Shown: positions 1 to 6,175, counted from the first letter of the stretch. The stretch is DNA of 6,175 bases from Candidatus Omnitrophota bacterium (GCA_023247875.1 JAHFFQ010000090.1:1-6175); one strand, 5' to 3'. Program-made: numbers and translations. The notes: a model not told the origin generated them from the letters alone.

Positions 1-2211
1 TTTTCCGTCACCCTGGCCGGACATCCCCAGCCATTCCTCATGCATATACCCGTCAGGAAAAGGCCCGGCCCACAATCCCTTGGTATCGTGGATCGCCGGC
101 TCATAAGCCTTCCACCATTCATCCAGGTACTCAAAAACCACTCCACCCAGGGCACTTCCTTCTCCGCCGCTAAAGGCCGTATTATTCTGGATATCCTCCC
201 AGGAGCCTAAATGGTATTGCGCCTGCAACTCTTCGGCTTCATCAACGCTTTTTCCTTCGGCATAAGAGGGACATCCAAACTCGGTGATAAAAGCGGGCTT
301 GCCTGATTCTTCCTTAACCTGCCTCCAGAAGGCCCCAAACCCGTAATCCCCGCGGTAGGCATTGGTGCCGAAAATATCTATATCGGGAGAGTTCCTGCCG
401 AACTTATCCAGGAATAAAATATCCCCGCTGCATATCGCCACCGGATGCTCCGGGTCAATTGATTTGATGATCCCGGCAACATCATTGGCAAACTTAAAGA
501 ATGCCTCGGGCTGCTCATTGGCATTACAGGCATAGCCATAAACATTCTCATTACCCAAAAGCCAGAATAAAATATACGGTTCATCCTTAAATTCATTGAC
601 CATCTTTTTGACCGACTCGATCATATTCTTCTTATGCTCTTCATTATTGTAATCCGTGCCGGGATTCCAGGCAGCCCCTGATCCAAGGGCGTATTTGCCG
701 AGAAAATCCCCCATGATCACCCGGATGCCGTAAGTTGCGTAAAGGTCGCGCAAAAGCTGCTTATTCACCTTAAGCGGATGGTGGTAAAGCCGGATAGTAT
801 TTACACCCATGTCCTGCATCAGCTTAAAATCCCCCACGGAGGGTTCATCGGCATCCTGCAAATTATTTTTGTTTTTATCAACAAAAGCGTCATACGGGCC
901 ATCGATCTTGCCGTTTTTGTTGAAATCCTCCTCCATCCAATTGCCCAATGTTCCTTCATCCGGAGACTGGCCTACCTTGGTCGGCGCATAAGTGATCCCT
1001 TTGATTATATAAGGTTTATCCTCGACCAATAGCTGCCAATCATCATTCTCATACTGCACCAGGCGCACCTTGCCCTTGCCAACTTTTTTCTTAATCCTTA
1101 AAGAATCAGCTGTAGGCTTGACTTTAGCCGCCTCCTGCGCCAGGTCAACCTTAACGAATTTTCCCGGGCTAGCCACGGCAGTATCGTTAGAAATATCATT
1201 ATCAAAACCATTGATAATGTTGATCGAAGCACCCTCCAGTTTATAACCCAACTGGGGATTGCGGCGCAGAAGAAAATTTATCTTGGCAATGGCTGCCTGG
1301 CCCACATACCAGGGGGTATGCCAATAGGTCCAGCCATAGCTGCCGGGAAAATGCACGACAATAGCGTAATAACATTTAAGGGCCTGGGTAATCAGGCCTG
1401 AGCGCTCAAGTATCAGCCCGGTGCAGAATAATTTTACCCCCTGCGGCTCGCTGGAGGTGGCCCATTTCAAAAATGCCGCCTCCATATCCGGGGAATAAAT
1501 AAAATCCCAGGGGTCCCCATCCAGGCGTTTTTCTTTTATCGCCTTCTTTAGCTCCGGGTCGCGCCTTACCGCGCTGGAGTTGGGATAAACCCCCTCTCCT
1601 GCCGCGGCCATCAAGCCCGGCTGGTCAGTGACCAGATATTTATAATCCTTGGTCCCGCTACCCTGAAACTGGCCGTATTTGGCATAATCCACAAAGCTTT
1701 CTGTGCCGGGATCGAACAAAACGACTTTTGTGGGCAGCTGGCTTACCTTCTTCTTCTCCTCTATTTCAATGGAGCCGGTCTCGATCTTCTTTATACTCTG
1801 CTCTGAAGCCAGCCTTATCGACCAGAACCAGCCGCGGGGATCCCATGCCTGTCCGTAAGAATATTTATCAATGATCAGTTTGAATATCTTTTTGGCATCT
1901 TCAGGCTTCTGCTGGCGCATCAGGCTCTCTGCCTGGATAAAATAACAGGTGGCTACGTCATTCAATGCCTGCACCGCTTCGATCTCTTTCCTGTTCTTAG
2001 GCAGGGCGCTCAAAGAAGCCTGCTCCTTTGCCGCATCATCCTGATATAGACCAATGCACTCCTGCGTATATTTAAAGGTGGCCTCAATTTCCTTTTTACC
2101 GTGGGAGATCCAGGCCTTGGTGGTCAGCTCTCCGGAGGAGGGCTTGCTTTCGGCAAAAACAAGGCCGCTGTTTAAAGCTAAAAATATTATTAAAAATAAA
2201 TATTTGCGCAT
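1..2211 (-). CDS. Secreted clan GH-A glycoside hydrolase with N-terminal TPR-like region (C-terminus cut by window edge)
   Basis: The frame is open for 737 codons from ATG at 2211 to base 1, with no stop, so the gene continues outside the window. Residues 1-20 form a Sec signal peptide (MRK, hydrophobic core, VFA|ES cleavage), so the enzyme acts in the periplasm or outside. Residues about 25-135 and 255-318 are helical and TPR-like. A short beta-rich stretch around 378-397 leads into a TIM-barrel-like domain from about residue 396 (KPYIIKGITYAP, then GVNTIRLYH at 469-477). The visible catalytic pair is E555 in FWLLGNEN (acid/base, preceded by Asn as in clan GH-A) and E644 in AFITEFG (nucleophile). 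VVFEYLDEWWK near 692-701 fits strand beta-8. The family resembles GH2 TIM, GH5 or GH72-like enzymes; I cannot settle the family or substrate. Its start overlaps the permease stop by one base (TAATG), implying translational coupling. The clan call is firm and the N-terminal domain call is tentative. Confidence 0.88.
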   Translation of the reverse strand, partial: MRKYLFLIIFLALNSGLVFAESKPSSGELTTKAWISHGKKEIEATFKYTQECIGLYQDDAAKEQASLSALPKNRKEIEAVQALNDVATCYFIQAESLMRQQKPEDAKKIFKLIIDKYSYGQAWDPRGWFWSIRLASEQSIKKIETGSIEIEEKKKVSQLPTKVVLFDPGTESFVDYAKYGQFQGSGTKDYKYLVTDQPGLMAAAGEGVYPNSSAVRRDPELKKAIKEKRLDGDPWDFIYSPDMEAAFLKWATSSEPQGVKLFCTGLILERSGLITQALKCYYAIVVHFPGSYGWTYWHTPWYVGQAAIAKINFLLRRNPQLGYKLEGASINIINGFDNDISNDTAVASPGKFVKVDLAQEAAKVKPTADSLRIKKKVGKGKVRLVQYENDDWQLLVEDKPYIIKGITYAPTKVGQSPDEGTLGNWMEEDFNKNGKIDGPYDAFVDKNKNNLQDADEPSVGDFKLMQDMGVNTIRLYHHPLKVNKQLLRDLYATYGIRVIMGDFLGKYALGSGAAWNPGTDYNNEEHKKNMIESVKKMVNEFKDEPYILFWLLGNENVYGYACNANEQPEAFFKFANDVAGIIKSIDPEHPVAICSGDILFLDKFGRNSPDIDIFGTNAYRGDYGFGAFWRQVKEESGKPAFITEFGCPSYAEGKSVDEAEELQAQYHLGSWEDIQNNTAFSGGEGSALGGVVFEYLDEWWKAYEPAIHDTKGLWAGPFPDGYMHEEWLGMSGQGDGK
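844..927 (-). other. Paired Ca2+-binding-like acidic loops inserted in the glycosidase barrel
   Basis: Residues 429-456 of the glycosidase contain two Asp/Asn-rich loops in a row. The first is D429-x-N431-x-N433-G-x-x-D437 and the second is D445-x-N447-x-N449-x-x-x-D453-x-D455-E456. The DxNxN(G)xxxD spacing matches EF-hand, dockerin and thrombospondin type 3 calcium loops. They lie between the first barrel strand (KGITYAP, about 404-410) and the next (GVNTIRLYH), so they would form an insertion near the substrate end of the barrel. Calcium binding is inferred from the motif alone. Confidence 0.5.
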
Positions 2212-3059
2212 TATCCTACCACCGCACCCTGGGTCACGCCCTTGACAATATATTTCTGCATCAATAAATACACTATAATAATAGGTAAGGCGGTAATGGT
2301 CAGGCCCGCCATTAATAACGGATAATTGGTCACAAACTCACCCTGAAATGTCTGCAGCGCAACCTGTAGAGGCATGAATTGCCGGTTATCAAAAATGATC
2401 AGGGCCAGGATGTATTCATTCCACACGGTAAGCGCGTTAAAAACGATCACCACCGCCAATACCGGCTTGGCCAGGGGCAGGGCAACATGCCACCAGATCC
2501 CCAGCTTTGAGCAGCCGTCGATACGCGCGGCATCCTCCAATTCCTTGGGCATCTTGTCAAAAAATGTCTTGAGCAGGAAGATACTGGTAGAAAGCCCGAC
2601 GTTGATCATGCATAGGATATAGCCGATAGGAGTGTTCCTTAAATGCAGCTTGTTCAACAAAACGTAGAGGGCGACAAAGCTTCCGGGGATGGGGATCATC
2701 ATTGCCGCCATGAACATAATGAACAGCCACTTACTTCCCGGAAAACGCAGGCGGCTGAAGGCATAGGCAGCCATTGAAGAGATGATCACTATGCCAAAGA
2801 CTACCGAAGAGGTATATAGGATACTATTCAGAAAATTGCGGCCAAATCCGCCCTCCTGCCAGGCCCGGATATAATTCTCCAGGCGGAATTGATGGGGGAT
2901 CAAAGATATATCCTTAAAGATCATATCCTGGGTCTTTAAGCTGGATACGATCATCCAAAGTAGAGGATACAGGCAGGTAATTGCCACACTGATAAGAAAC
3001 AGGTGAATGATGGTATTCACCGCGAACTTCTTTGTTTTATAATATATCGCTGCTTTCAT
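2211..3059 (-). CDS. Carbohydrate ABC transporter permease, MalG-type (CUT1 family)
   Basis: This 282-residue inner-membrane protein is one of two pore subunits of a carbohydrate importer. About six hydrophobic segments can be seen near residues 14-38, 77-101, 110-134, 144-165, 196-220 and 252-275. The cytoplasmic EAA loop that docks on the ATPase is at 175-195 (E-D-A-A-R-I-D-G, ending A-L-P). A WNEY motif at 213-216 and the C-terminal tail KGVTQGAVVG are typical of the MalG branch. Length matches the family. The start lies 1 nt after the preceding permease stop (TAATATG) with no clear Shine-Dalgarno, so translation is probably coupled. Its own stop overlaps the ATG of the glycosidase. The sugar carried cannot be read from the sequence, but the downstream hydrolase suggests an oligosaccharide. 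Confidence 0.95.
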   Translation of the reverse strand: MKAAIYYKTKKFAVNTIIHLFLISVAITCLYPLLWMIVSSLKTQDMIFKDISLIPHQFRLENYIRAWQEGGFGRNFLNSILYTSSVVFGIVIISSMAAYAFSRLRFPGSKWLFIMFMAAMMIPIPGSFVALYVLLNKLHLRNTPIGYILCMINVGLSTSIFLLKTFFDKMPKELEDAARIDGCSKLGIWWHVALPLAKPVLAVVIVFNALTVWNEYILALIIFDNRQFMPLQVALQTFQGEFVTNYPLLMAGLTITALPIIIVYLLMQKYIVKGVTQGAVVG

Positions 3060-3060
3060 A

Positions 3061-3942
3061 TTATTGACGGGCTTTCTTGGAAAACCGGTATTGTATAAAT
3101 GAGATCGCTATCAGCACCATGCCGAAGGTGATCCCCTGAGCGCAGGCATAACCAAAACGCGATGAGCCGCGCATGGAGGCCAATATCCTTAAGACCGGCA
3201 CTGAAGTATGCCCGGCAAACTCCCCTCCCACAAGGCTGACGATCAGGACAAACACCTGCATCGTGCCTAACACCGTAAGGATAGCCACCAGGACCATGAC
3301 CGGAACCATCAAAGGTAAGGTTATCTTCCTGAATGATTGCCAGGCGCTGGCACCGTCCACGCGCGCTGCCTCATAAAGCTCGCGCGGGATGGTCTGCAGG
3401 CCTGCTAAGAAAATCAGGAAACCCCAGCCAAAACCCTTCCAGCAATGCACTAAAGCAACGGTGGTAAGGGCGGTATTCGGATCAGAGAGCCAATTATGCA
3501 CTAAATTAGGCATACCCATGCCCGTAAGGGTGCGGTTAATGATATTCGCGCCGTCAATGTCGTTAATGATGAAACGCCAGGCCATCCCTACGACCACCTC
3601 CGATAAAACCGGCGGGATAAAGAATATCACCCGGTAGAAATTCTTCATTTTGATCTCGCGGTCACATGCCCAGGCAAGCATAAAAGCCAGGATATTCTGG
3701 AAGGTAAGGGCGATAAGTGTAATATAAGAGGCATTCCACATTGCCTGCCACCAGCTTTTATCCTGAAAAAAGATCTCTTTGAAATTCTGCAAACCCACGA
3801 ATGTCCTGGTAAAAGAGATCCCGTCCCACTCAAAAAGCCCAAGCTGAAAAACCCAGATAAAAGGAATGACATAAAACACGGAAAAGATGGCTGCCGCAGG
3901 CAATACAAAAGTATAATTTTCCAGCGCTTCCTTTATCTTCAT
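3061..3942 (-). CDS. Carbohydrate ABC transporter permease, MalF/UgpA-type (CUT1 family)
   Basis: This 293-residue inner-membrane protein pairs with the MalG-type permease encoded next to it. Hydrophobic segments lie near residues 11-34, 70-92, 103-125, 158-182, 211-235 and 263-285. The EAA loop is at 191-210 (E-A-A-R-V-D-G, ending T-L-P), with the conserved Gly at 197. It is the short UgpA/MsmF-like form, without the extra N-terminal segments and large periplasmic loop of enterobacterial MalF. Its ATG lies inside the end of the binding-protein gene through a 4-nt ATGA overlap. Only a weak AAAGG-like sequence precedes it, so re-initiation after the binding protein is the likely mode. The gene order binding protein, MalF-type, MalG-type is standard for CUT1 importers. 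Confidence 0.95.
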   Translation of the reverse strand: MKIKEALENYTFVLPAAAIFSVFYVIPFIWVFQLGLFEWDGISFTRTFVGLQNFKEIFFQDKSWWQAMWNASYITLIALTFQNILAFMLAWACDREIKMKNFYRVIFFIPPVLSEVVVGMAWRFIINDIDGANIINRTLTGMGMPNLVHNWLSDPNTALTTVALVHCWKGFGWGFLIFLAGLQTIPRELYEAARVDGASAWQSFRKITLPLMVPVMVLVAILTVLGTMQVFVLIVSLVGGEFAGHTSVPVLRILASMRGSSRFGYACAQGITFGMVLIAISFIQYRFSKKARQ

Positions 3943-5237
3943 CTTGCCCTTTTCTTGGCTAACTCCCGCTCCTTGATACTCTGCACTTCACCGGCCACCT
4001 GCTCCGGAGTCCTTTCTCCGATAATGATCGACTGGATACCGCGGTCAAAGGCCTCGATGACCAGGGAAAACTCCGAAACCCCCCAGATATTCGGATGCGT
4101 GGCATAATCCATGCCGCGGGCAAACTGGGCGAGTATCTCCGGGATTTTAGATAAGCTGTTTTTGTTCGCGGGAAGGTTATTGGTCTCTTTCGCCAGATAC
4201 GCCTGCTGGTCCTGGTCAGTAAGCCAGGCCAGGAACTTCACCGCCTCTCCTTTGTTCTTGGAGCGGGCATTGACCATGAAAGATGAACCTGCCCCTCCCC
4301 AGATAGAAATAGGATATTTATCCGATGCCGCCGGCGGCAGCATCGCCCCATACTCAAGGTTCGGGTTCATTCCTTTATAAACATTCACGCACCATGAGCC
4401 GTTAAAGGCAAAAACAGCTTTTTCATTGGCGAAAAGCTGTTCAGCGGATTTGTTGATCATAGTAACTATGCCTTTGGCCAGGACCCCGGACTCCTGCATC
4501 TGTTTAAAAATGGAAAATACCCTGATCCAGTCCGGGTCAGTATAAGGGACCTCTCCTCTTATGGTAGCCAGCACCTTATCTTTGCCCATTATATTAAAAG
4601 CGTAATTATTCGCCAGGCAGTCGATCATCCATACCTCTCCCCATCCGGAAACCAGGCCCTGCATTCCGGCAGCTTTAATTTTATTTCCAATATCCAGAAA
4701 CTCCTGGAATGTTTTGGGAGGCCGGTTGGGATTCAAACCCAACTGCCCAAAAAGCTTTTTATTATAAACCATCTGGATAGTCATGATATCTATAGGCACC
4801 CCAAATATACCGGGATTGATCCCGTAACTGTTGCCCGGGGCAAATTCATTCACCGCCAGGGCTTTGGGGAATAATTTATTCTTCCAGGCGCTGTTATCCG
4901 CTTCCATATACGAGGTAATATCAAGGATGTGGCCGGCCTTGATAAAAGAAGCAAAATCCCTTTTTTCTCCCAGGATACCGAAGATATCCGGCAAGTTAGT
5001 TCCCTGCGCCGCGGCCCGGATCTTTTGCGAATAAGCATCCGATGGTGCGTAAAGCTCAAAGTTCACTCTTATTCCGGTTAAGCTCTCGTATTTTTTGGCT
5101 AATGCCTGAAAGGCGCTATCCCTGTCTGTCATCCAGTGCCAGACGGTAATGGTGGGCTTGGAATCGATCTTCTGATTGGAACAACCTAAGACTGAAAATA
5201 AAGCAAAAACAGACAGGACTACGCTCCTAATCAACAT
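3939..5237 (-). CDS. Sugar-binding lipoprotein of ABC transporter (extracellular solute-binding protein family 1)
   Basis: This 432-residue protein captures the substrate for the importer encoded just downstream. Residues 1-18 are a lipoprotein signal peptide with lipobox V-L-G-C. Cys19 would be lipidated, anchoring the protein to a membrane facing the periplasm. The mature part starts with the family-typical ITVWHWMTDRDSAF and continues through LPDIFGILG, the FGVPIDIMTIQMVYNKKLF hinge-region segment, an AFNGSWCVNVY stretch and WGGAGSSFMVNARS, then A-V-K-F-L-A-W-L-T. All are characteristic of SBP_bac_1 proteins, and the length is normal. The ATG at 5237 follows a strong Shine-Dalgarno at the right distance, and the signal peptide begins there. 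It is the first gene of the four-gene operon. Many Trp and Tyr residues fit stacking against sugar rings, but the ligand is unknown. Confidence 0.95.
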   Translation of the reverse strand: MLIRSVVLSVFALFSVLGCSNQKIDSKPTITVWHWMTDRDSAFQALAKKYESLTGIRVNFELYAPSDAYSQKIRAAAQGTNLPDIFGILGEKRDFASFIKAGHILDITSYMEADNSAWKNKLFPKALAVNEFAPGNSYGINPGIFGVPIDIMTIQMVYNKKLFGQLGLNPNRPPKTFQEFLDIGNKIKAAGMQGLVSGWGEVWMIDCLANNYAFNIMGKDKVLATIRGEVPYTDPDWIRVFSIFKQMQESGVLAKGIVTMINKSAEQLFANEKAVFAFNGSWCVNVYKGMNPNLEYGAMLPPAASDKYPISIWGGAGSSFMVNARSKNKGEAVKFLAWLTDQDQQAYLAKETNNLPANKNSLSKIPEILAQFARGMDYATHPNIWGVSEFSLVIEAFDRGIQSIIIGERTPEQVAGEVQSIKERELAKKRAR

Positions 5238-5244
5238 CTTAATA

Positions 5245-5252
5245 CTCCTTCC
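5245..5252 (-). promoter_or_regulatory. Strong ribosome binding site of the sugar-binding lipoprotein gene
   Basis: On the minus strand GGAAGGAG is followed by a 7-nt spacer and ATG at 5237. This is the only strong Shine-Dalgarno in the importer operon. The following genes start by overlap or near-contact, so this site probably sets translation entry for the operon. Confidence 0.85.
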
Positions 5253-5299
5253 ATTGATCGCGGGGGGTTTCCCCTGGGGATAGGTTATAAAAAGACGTA

Positions 5300-5316
5300 A
5301 TGTTAAAACTTAACAT
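5300..5316. promoter_or_regulatory. 17-bp palindrome, possible operator of the sugar operon
   Basis: The plus strand reads ATGTTAA-AAC-TTAACAT, a perfect 7-bp inverted repeat around 3 nt. It lies 63-79 nt upstream of the binding-protein start codon and overlaps the proposed -10 element. Its size and position suit a dimeric repressor, but it lacks the central CG usual for LacI-family sites. It is A/T-rich, so chance is not excluded. No regulator gene is in the window. Confidence 0.4.
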
Positions 5317-5335
5317 ATTTTAACCTCTTGGTCAA
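5307..5335 (-). promoter_or_regulatory. Possible sigma-70-type promoter for the sugar importer operon
   Basis: Minus-strand TTGACC (5335-5330) is a 5/6 match to the -35 consensus. Seventeen nt later comes TAAGTT (5312-5307), a weak -10 with 3/6 matches. An alternative -10 is TATAAC at 5289-5284 (5/6), but it lacks a good -35 at the right spacing. A promoter is expected here because the 119-nt gap contrasts with the overlapping genes downstream. The exact site is uncertain. Confidence 0.35.
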
Positions 5336-5356
5336 GGTTTTTTGTTCTCCTTACGG

Positions 5357-6076
5357 TCAAAACCTGAGAACCCTGGAGATGCCCATAAGGTCCGCTTTTT
5401 CCAGGTTTATGCCGCTGCGGTATTCGTTTATACCTTGAGGCTTTGACCAGACTACCTCGCCCCTTAAATAAAGCGGCTCACCCTTATCGGGAATCCTGAG
5501 CCACATCTCAAGCGGGGTTTTTGGCTCAAGCTGACGGCCGGTTATCATACCGATACCCTTGGCGCTTAAGTCCTCGGTAAGGGCCTGTCCTTCGATCCCT
5601 GTATCAAGGTTCAGAAAATTTAACGGCAGGCGCTTTTCAAGCCTCTCAAATATCCTGCGGTCATCCATCTTTTCACCTCCTTTTTGCTGATCAATATCCC
5701 TGTCAATATCCTTCCACCATTGTTTGTTTATCTGCTCGCAAAAATTCTCCCTCGTGAAACGGTACAGCTTCTCCTTGCAGGGATCGCTGATCCTGGTAAA
5801 GTACAGGCCATAGAAATGATTTCCGTCAACGGCCTTATGCCAGGCAACCCAGGCCTCCAGATTATCCAGGACGCAATCTTCGGAAAGAACCAGGCTGAAT
5901 TTTATCGAAGTATCAACCTCTATCTTCTCAGATAGACAAACCCTTAGCCCTCTTAGAGTTATATCATAAATAAGGCAATTAGTAAAGTCTTTAGTTGCAT
6001 CTGATCCTGCAGCCTCAAGCCTTATCTTTGCCTGCCAGTTTGCCCGCCACCTGATTGTCTGTCTATGATCCTGCAT
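5357..6076 (-). CDS. Tandem PilZ-domain protein (putative c-di-GMP receptor)
   Basis: This 239-residue soluble protein has two PilZ domains and no signal peptide or membrane segment. Domain 1 (about 1-110) has RxxxR at R5-R9 and D38-I-T-L-R-G43, a Thr variant of the D/NxSxxG motif. Domain 2 (about 140-239) has R145-x-x-x-R149 and the canonical D169-L-S-A-K-G174. Both motif pairs are the residues that bind cyclic di-GMP in PilZ proteins, so domain 2 is a confident binder and domain 1 a likely one. There is no catalytic or output domain, so it probably acts through a protein partner in motility, adhesion or envelope control. The ATG at 6076 lacks a recognisable Shine-Dalgarno, whereas an excellent one precedes an in-frame ATG at 5668 (Met137). 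The locus may therefore make a second, domain-2-only product of 103 residues, or be a fusion of two genes. The stop is TGA at 5359-5357. Confidence 0.85.
   Translation of the reverse strand: MQDHRQTIRWRANWQAKIRLEAAGSDATKDFTNCLIYDITLRGLRVCLSEKIEVDTSIKFSLVLSEDCVLDNLEAWVAWHKAVDGNHFYGLYFTRISDPCKEKLYRFTRENFCEQINKQWWKDIDRDIDQQKGGEKMDDRRIFERLEKRLPLNFLNLDTGIEGQALTEDLSAKGIGMITGRQLEPKTPLEMWLRIPDKGEPLYLRGEVVWSKPQGINEYRSGINLEKADLMGISRVLRF
5673..5685 (-). promoter_or_regulatory. Internal ribosome binding site before Met137 of the PilZ gene
   Basis: The minus strand reads AAAAAGGAGGTGA, then AAAG, then ATG at 5668. GGAGG ends 7 nt before the ATG, an ideal Shine-Dalgarno, and the ATG is in frame with the long PilZ reading frame. 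The new start falls in the linker, just before the second PilZ domain (MDDRRIFERLEKR), giving a natural 103-residue single-domain protein. No comparable site precedes the upstream start at 6076. Confidence 0.6.
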
Positions 6077-6086
6077 TTTATTTATC

Positions 6087-6142
6087 TGTTATCAGAAAAC
6101 GGAGCTGGATTAGTATTAATCCGCTTCCGCTTCCTGATAACA
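6087..6142 (-). repeat. 56-nt imperfect palindrome (hairpin) upstream of the PilZ gene
   Basis: The outer arms TGTTATCAG and CTGATAACA pair perfectly over 9 bp. Next come 8 pairs (GAAGCGGA with TCCGTTTT on the minus strand, two of them G-U), then a 3x3 internal loop AGC/AGC, and an inner 6-bp stem GGATTA/TAATCC closed by the 4-nt loop ATAC. In all, 23 pairs form in 56 nt. The two imperfect pairs are G-U on the minus-strand transcript but A-C on the plus strand, which favours a structure in minus-strand RNA. The hairpin ends 10 nt before the PilZ ATG. There is no T-tract after it on either strand, so it is not a standard intrinsic terminator. It could be a 5' UTR control element or a dispersed palindromic repeat. 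Confidence 0.65.
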
Positions 6143-6175
6143 TTTGGTCAACTTGAAAATATGAATACGAAACTG

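Noticed and set aside
778..1032. Plus-strand open frames over the glycosidase (also 809-991 and 2054-2245)
   Set aside because: They are antisense to a long frame with a signal peptide and catalytic motifs, have no RBS or recognisable protein features, and read as shadows.
4111..4380. Plus-strand open frames over the binding-protein and permease genes (also 2374-2622, 3173-3376, 3389-3637, 4831-5034)
   Set aside because: They are antisense to confidently identified genes, and their composition looks like reverse-frame translation of the real genes.
5318..5345. Terminator of the PilZ gene (AACCT...AGGTT hairpin)
   Set aside because: The stem is only 5 bp with an 8-nt loop and no T-run follows on the minus strand.
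5684..5935. Plus-strand open frame of 83 codons antisense to the PilZ gene
   Set aside because: It starts within the reverse complement of the internal RBS, has no RBS of its own and no recognisable domain.
6087..6142. Palindrome as an intrinsic terminator
   Set aside because: Neither strand has a T-tract after the stem: the minus strand continues GATAAATAAA and the plus strand TTTGGTCAAC.
6123..6151. PilZ promoter with -35 TTGACC at 6151-6146
   Set aside because: The sequence 17 nt downstream is GGAAGC, unlike a -10, and the nearest TAATAC is about 27 nt away. The shared TTGACCAA with the other gap is likely chance.
6161..6175. Start of a plus-strand gene (ATG AAT ACG AAA CTG)
   Set aside because: Only five codons are visible and there is no Shine-Dalgarno before it.

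Overview
The window reads as one strand of a Gram-negative-type bacterial chromosome: every supportable gene is on the minus strand. The genes are tightly packed, base composition is moderate, and there is no sign of phage, transposon, CRISPR, tRNA or rRNA. A Sec-exported hydrolase, a lipoprotein binding protein and tandem PilZ domains suggest a free-living or particle-associated heterotroph that uses c-di-GMP. The style of the PilZ protein and of the TPR-like/glycosidase protein recalls uncultured lineages such as Omnitrophota, but that is an impression from memory, not a demonstrated placement.

Layout in transcription order (high to low coordinates). (1) 6077-6175 is non-coding as far as it can be read and holds a 56-nt imperfect palindrome ending 10 nt before the next start codon. 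(2) 5357-6076 is a 239-residue protein with two PilZ domains. A textbook Shine-Dalgarno and an in-frame ATG sit between the domains. (3) 5238-5356 is a 119-nt gap with a possible promoter, a 17-bp palindrome that could be an operator, a short GC hairpin and a strong RBS. (4) 3939-5237 is a lipoprotein sugar-binding protein. (5) 3061-3942 and 2211-3059 are the two membrane permeases of a carbohydrate ABC importer. (6) 2211 down to base 1 is a large secreted clan GH-A glycoside hydrolase with an N-terminal helical, TPR-like region. It runs off the window with 737 residues visible.

The four genes from 5237 to 1 form an evident operon. Their junctions are an ATGA overlap, a 1-nt gap and a TAATG overlap. 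The simplest reading is that the exported hydrolase cuts a polysaccharide or oligosaccharide outside the cytoplasm, the lipoprotein captures the product and the permease pair imports it. No ATPase and no transcription regulator is present in the window, so the ATPase is either downstream of base 1 or shared from elsewhere. The PilZ gene is adjacent but separated by a likely promoter, so a functional link to the sugar operon is only possible.

Nothing here is clearly a new system. The items most worth a second look are the internal translation start in the PilZ gene, the long palindrome upstream of it (whose G-U pairs favour a minus-strand RNA structure), and the unusual domain architecture of the glycosidase.
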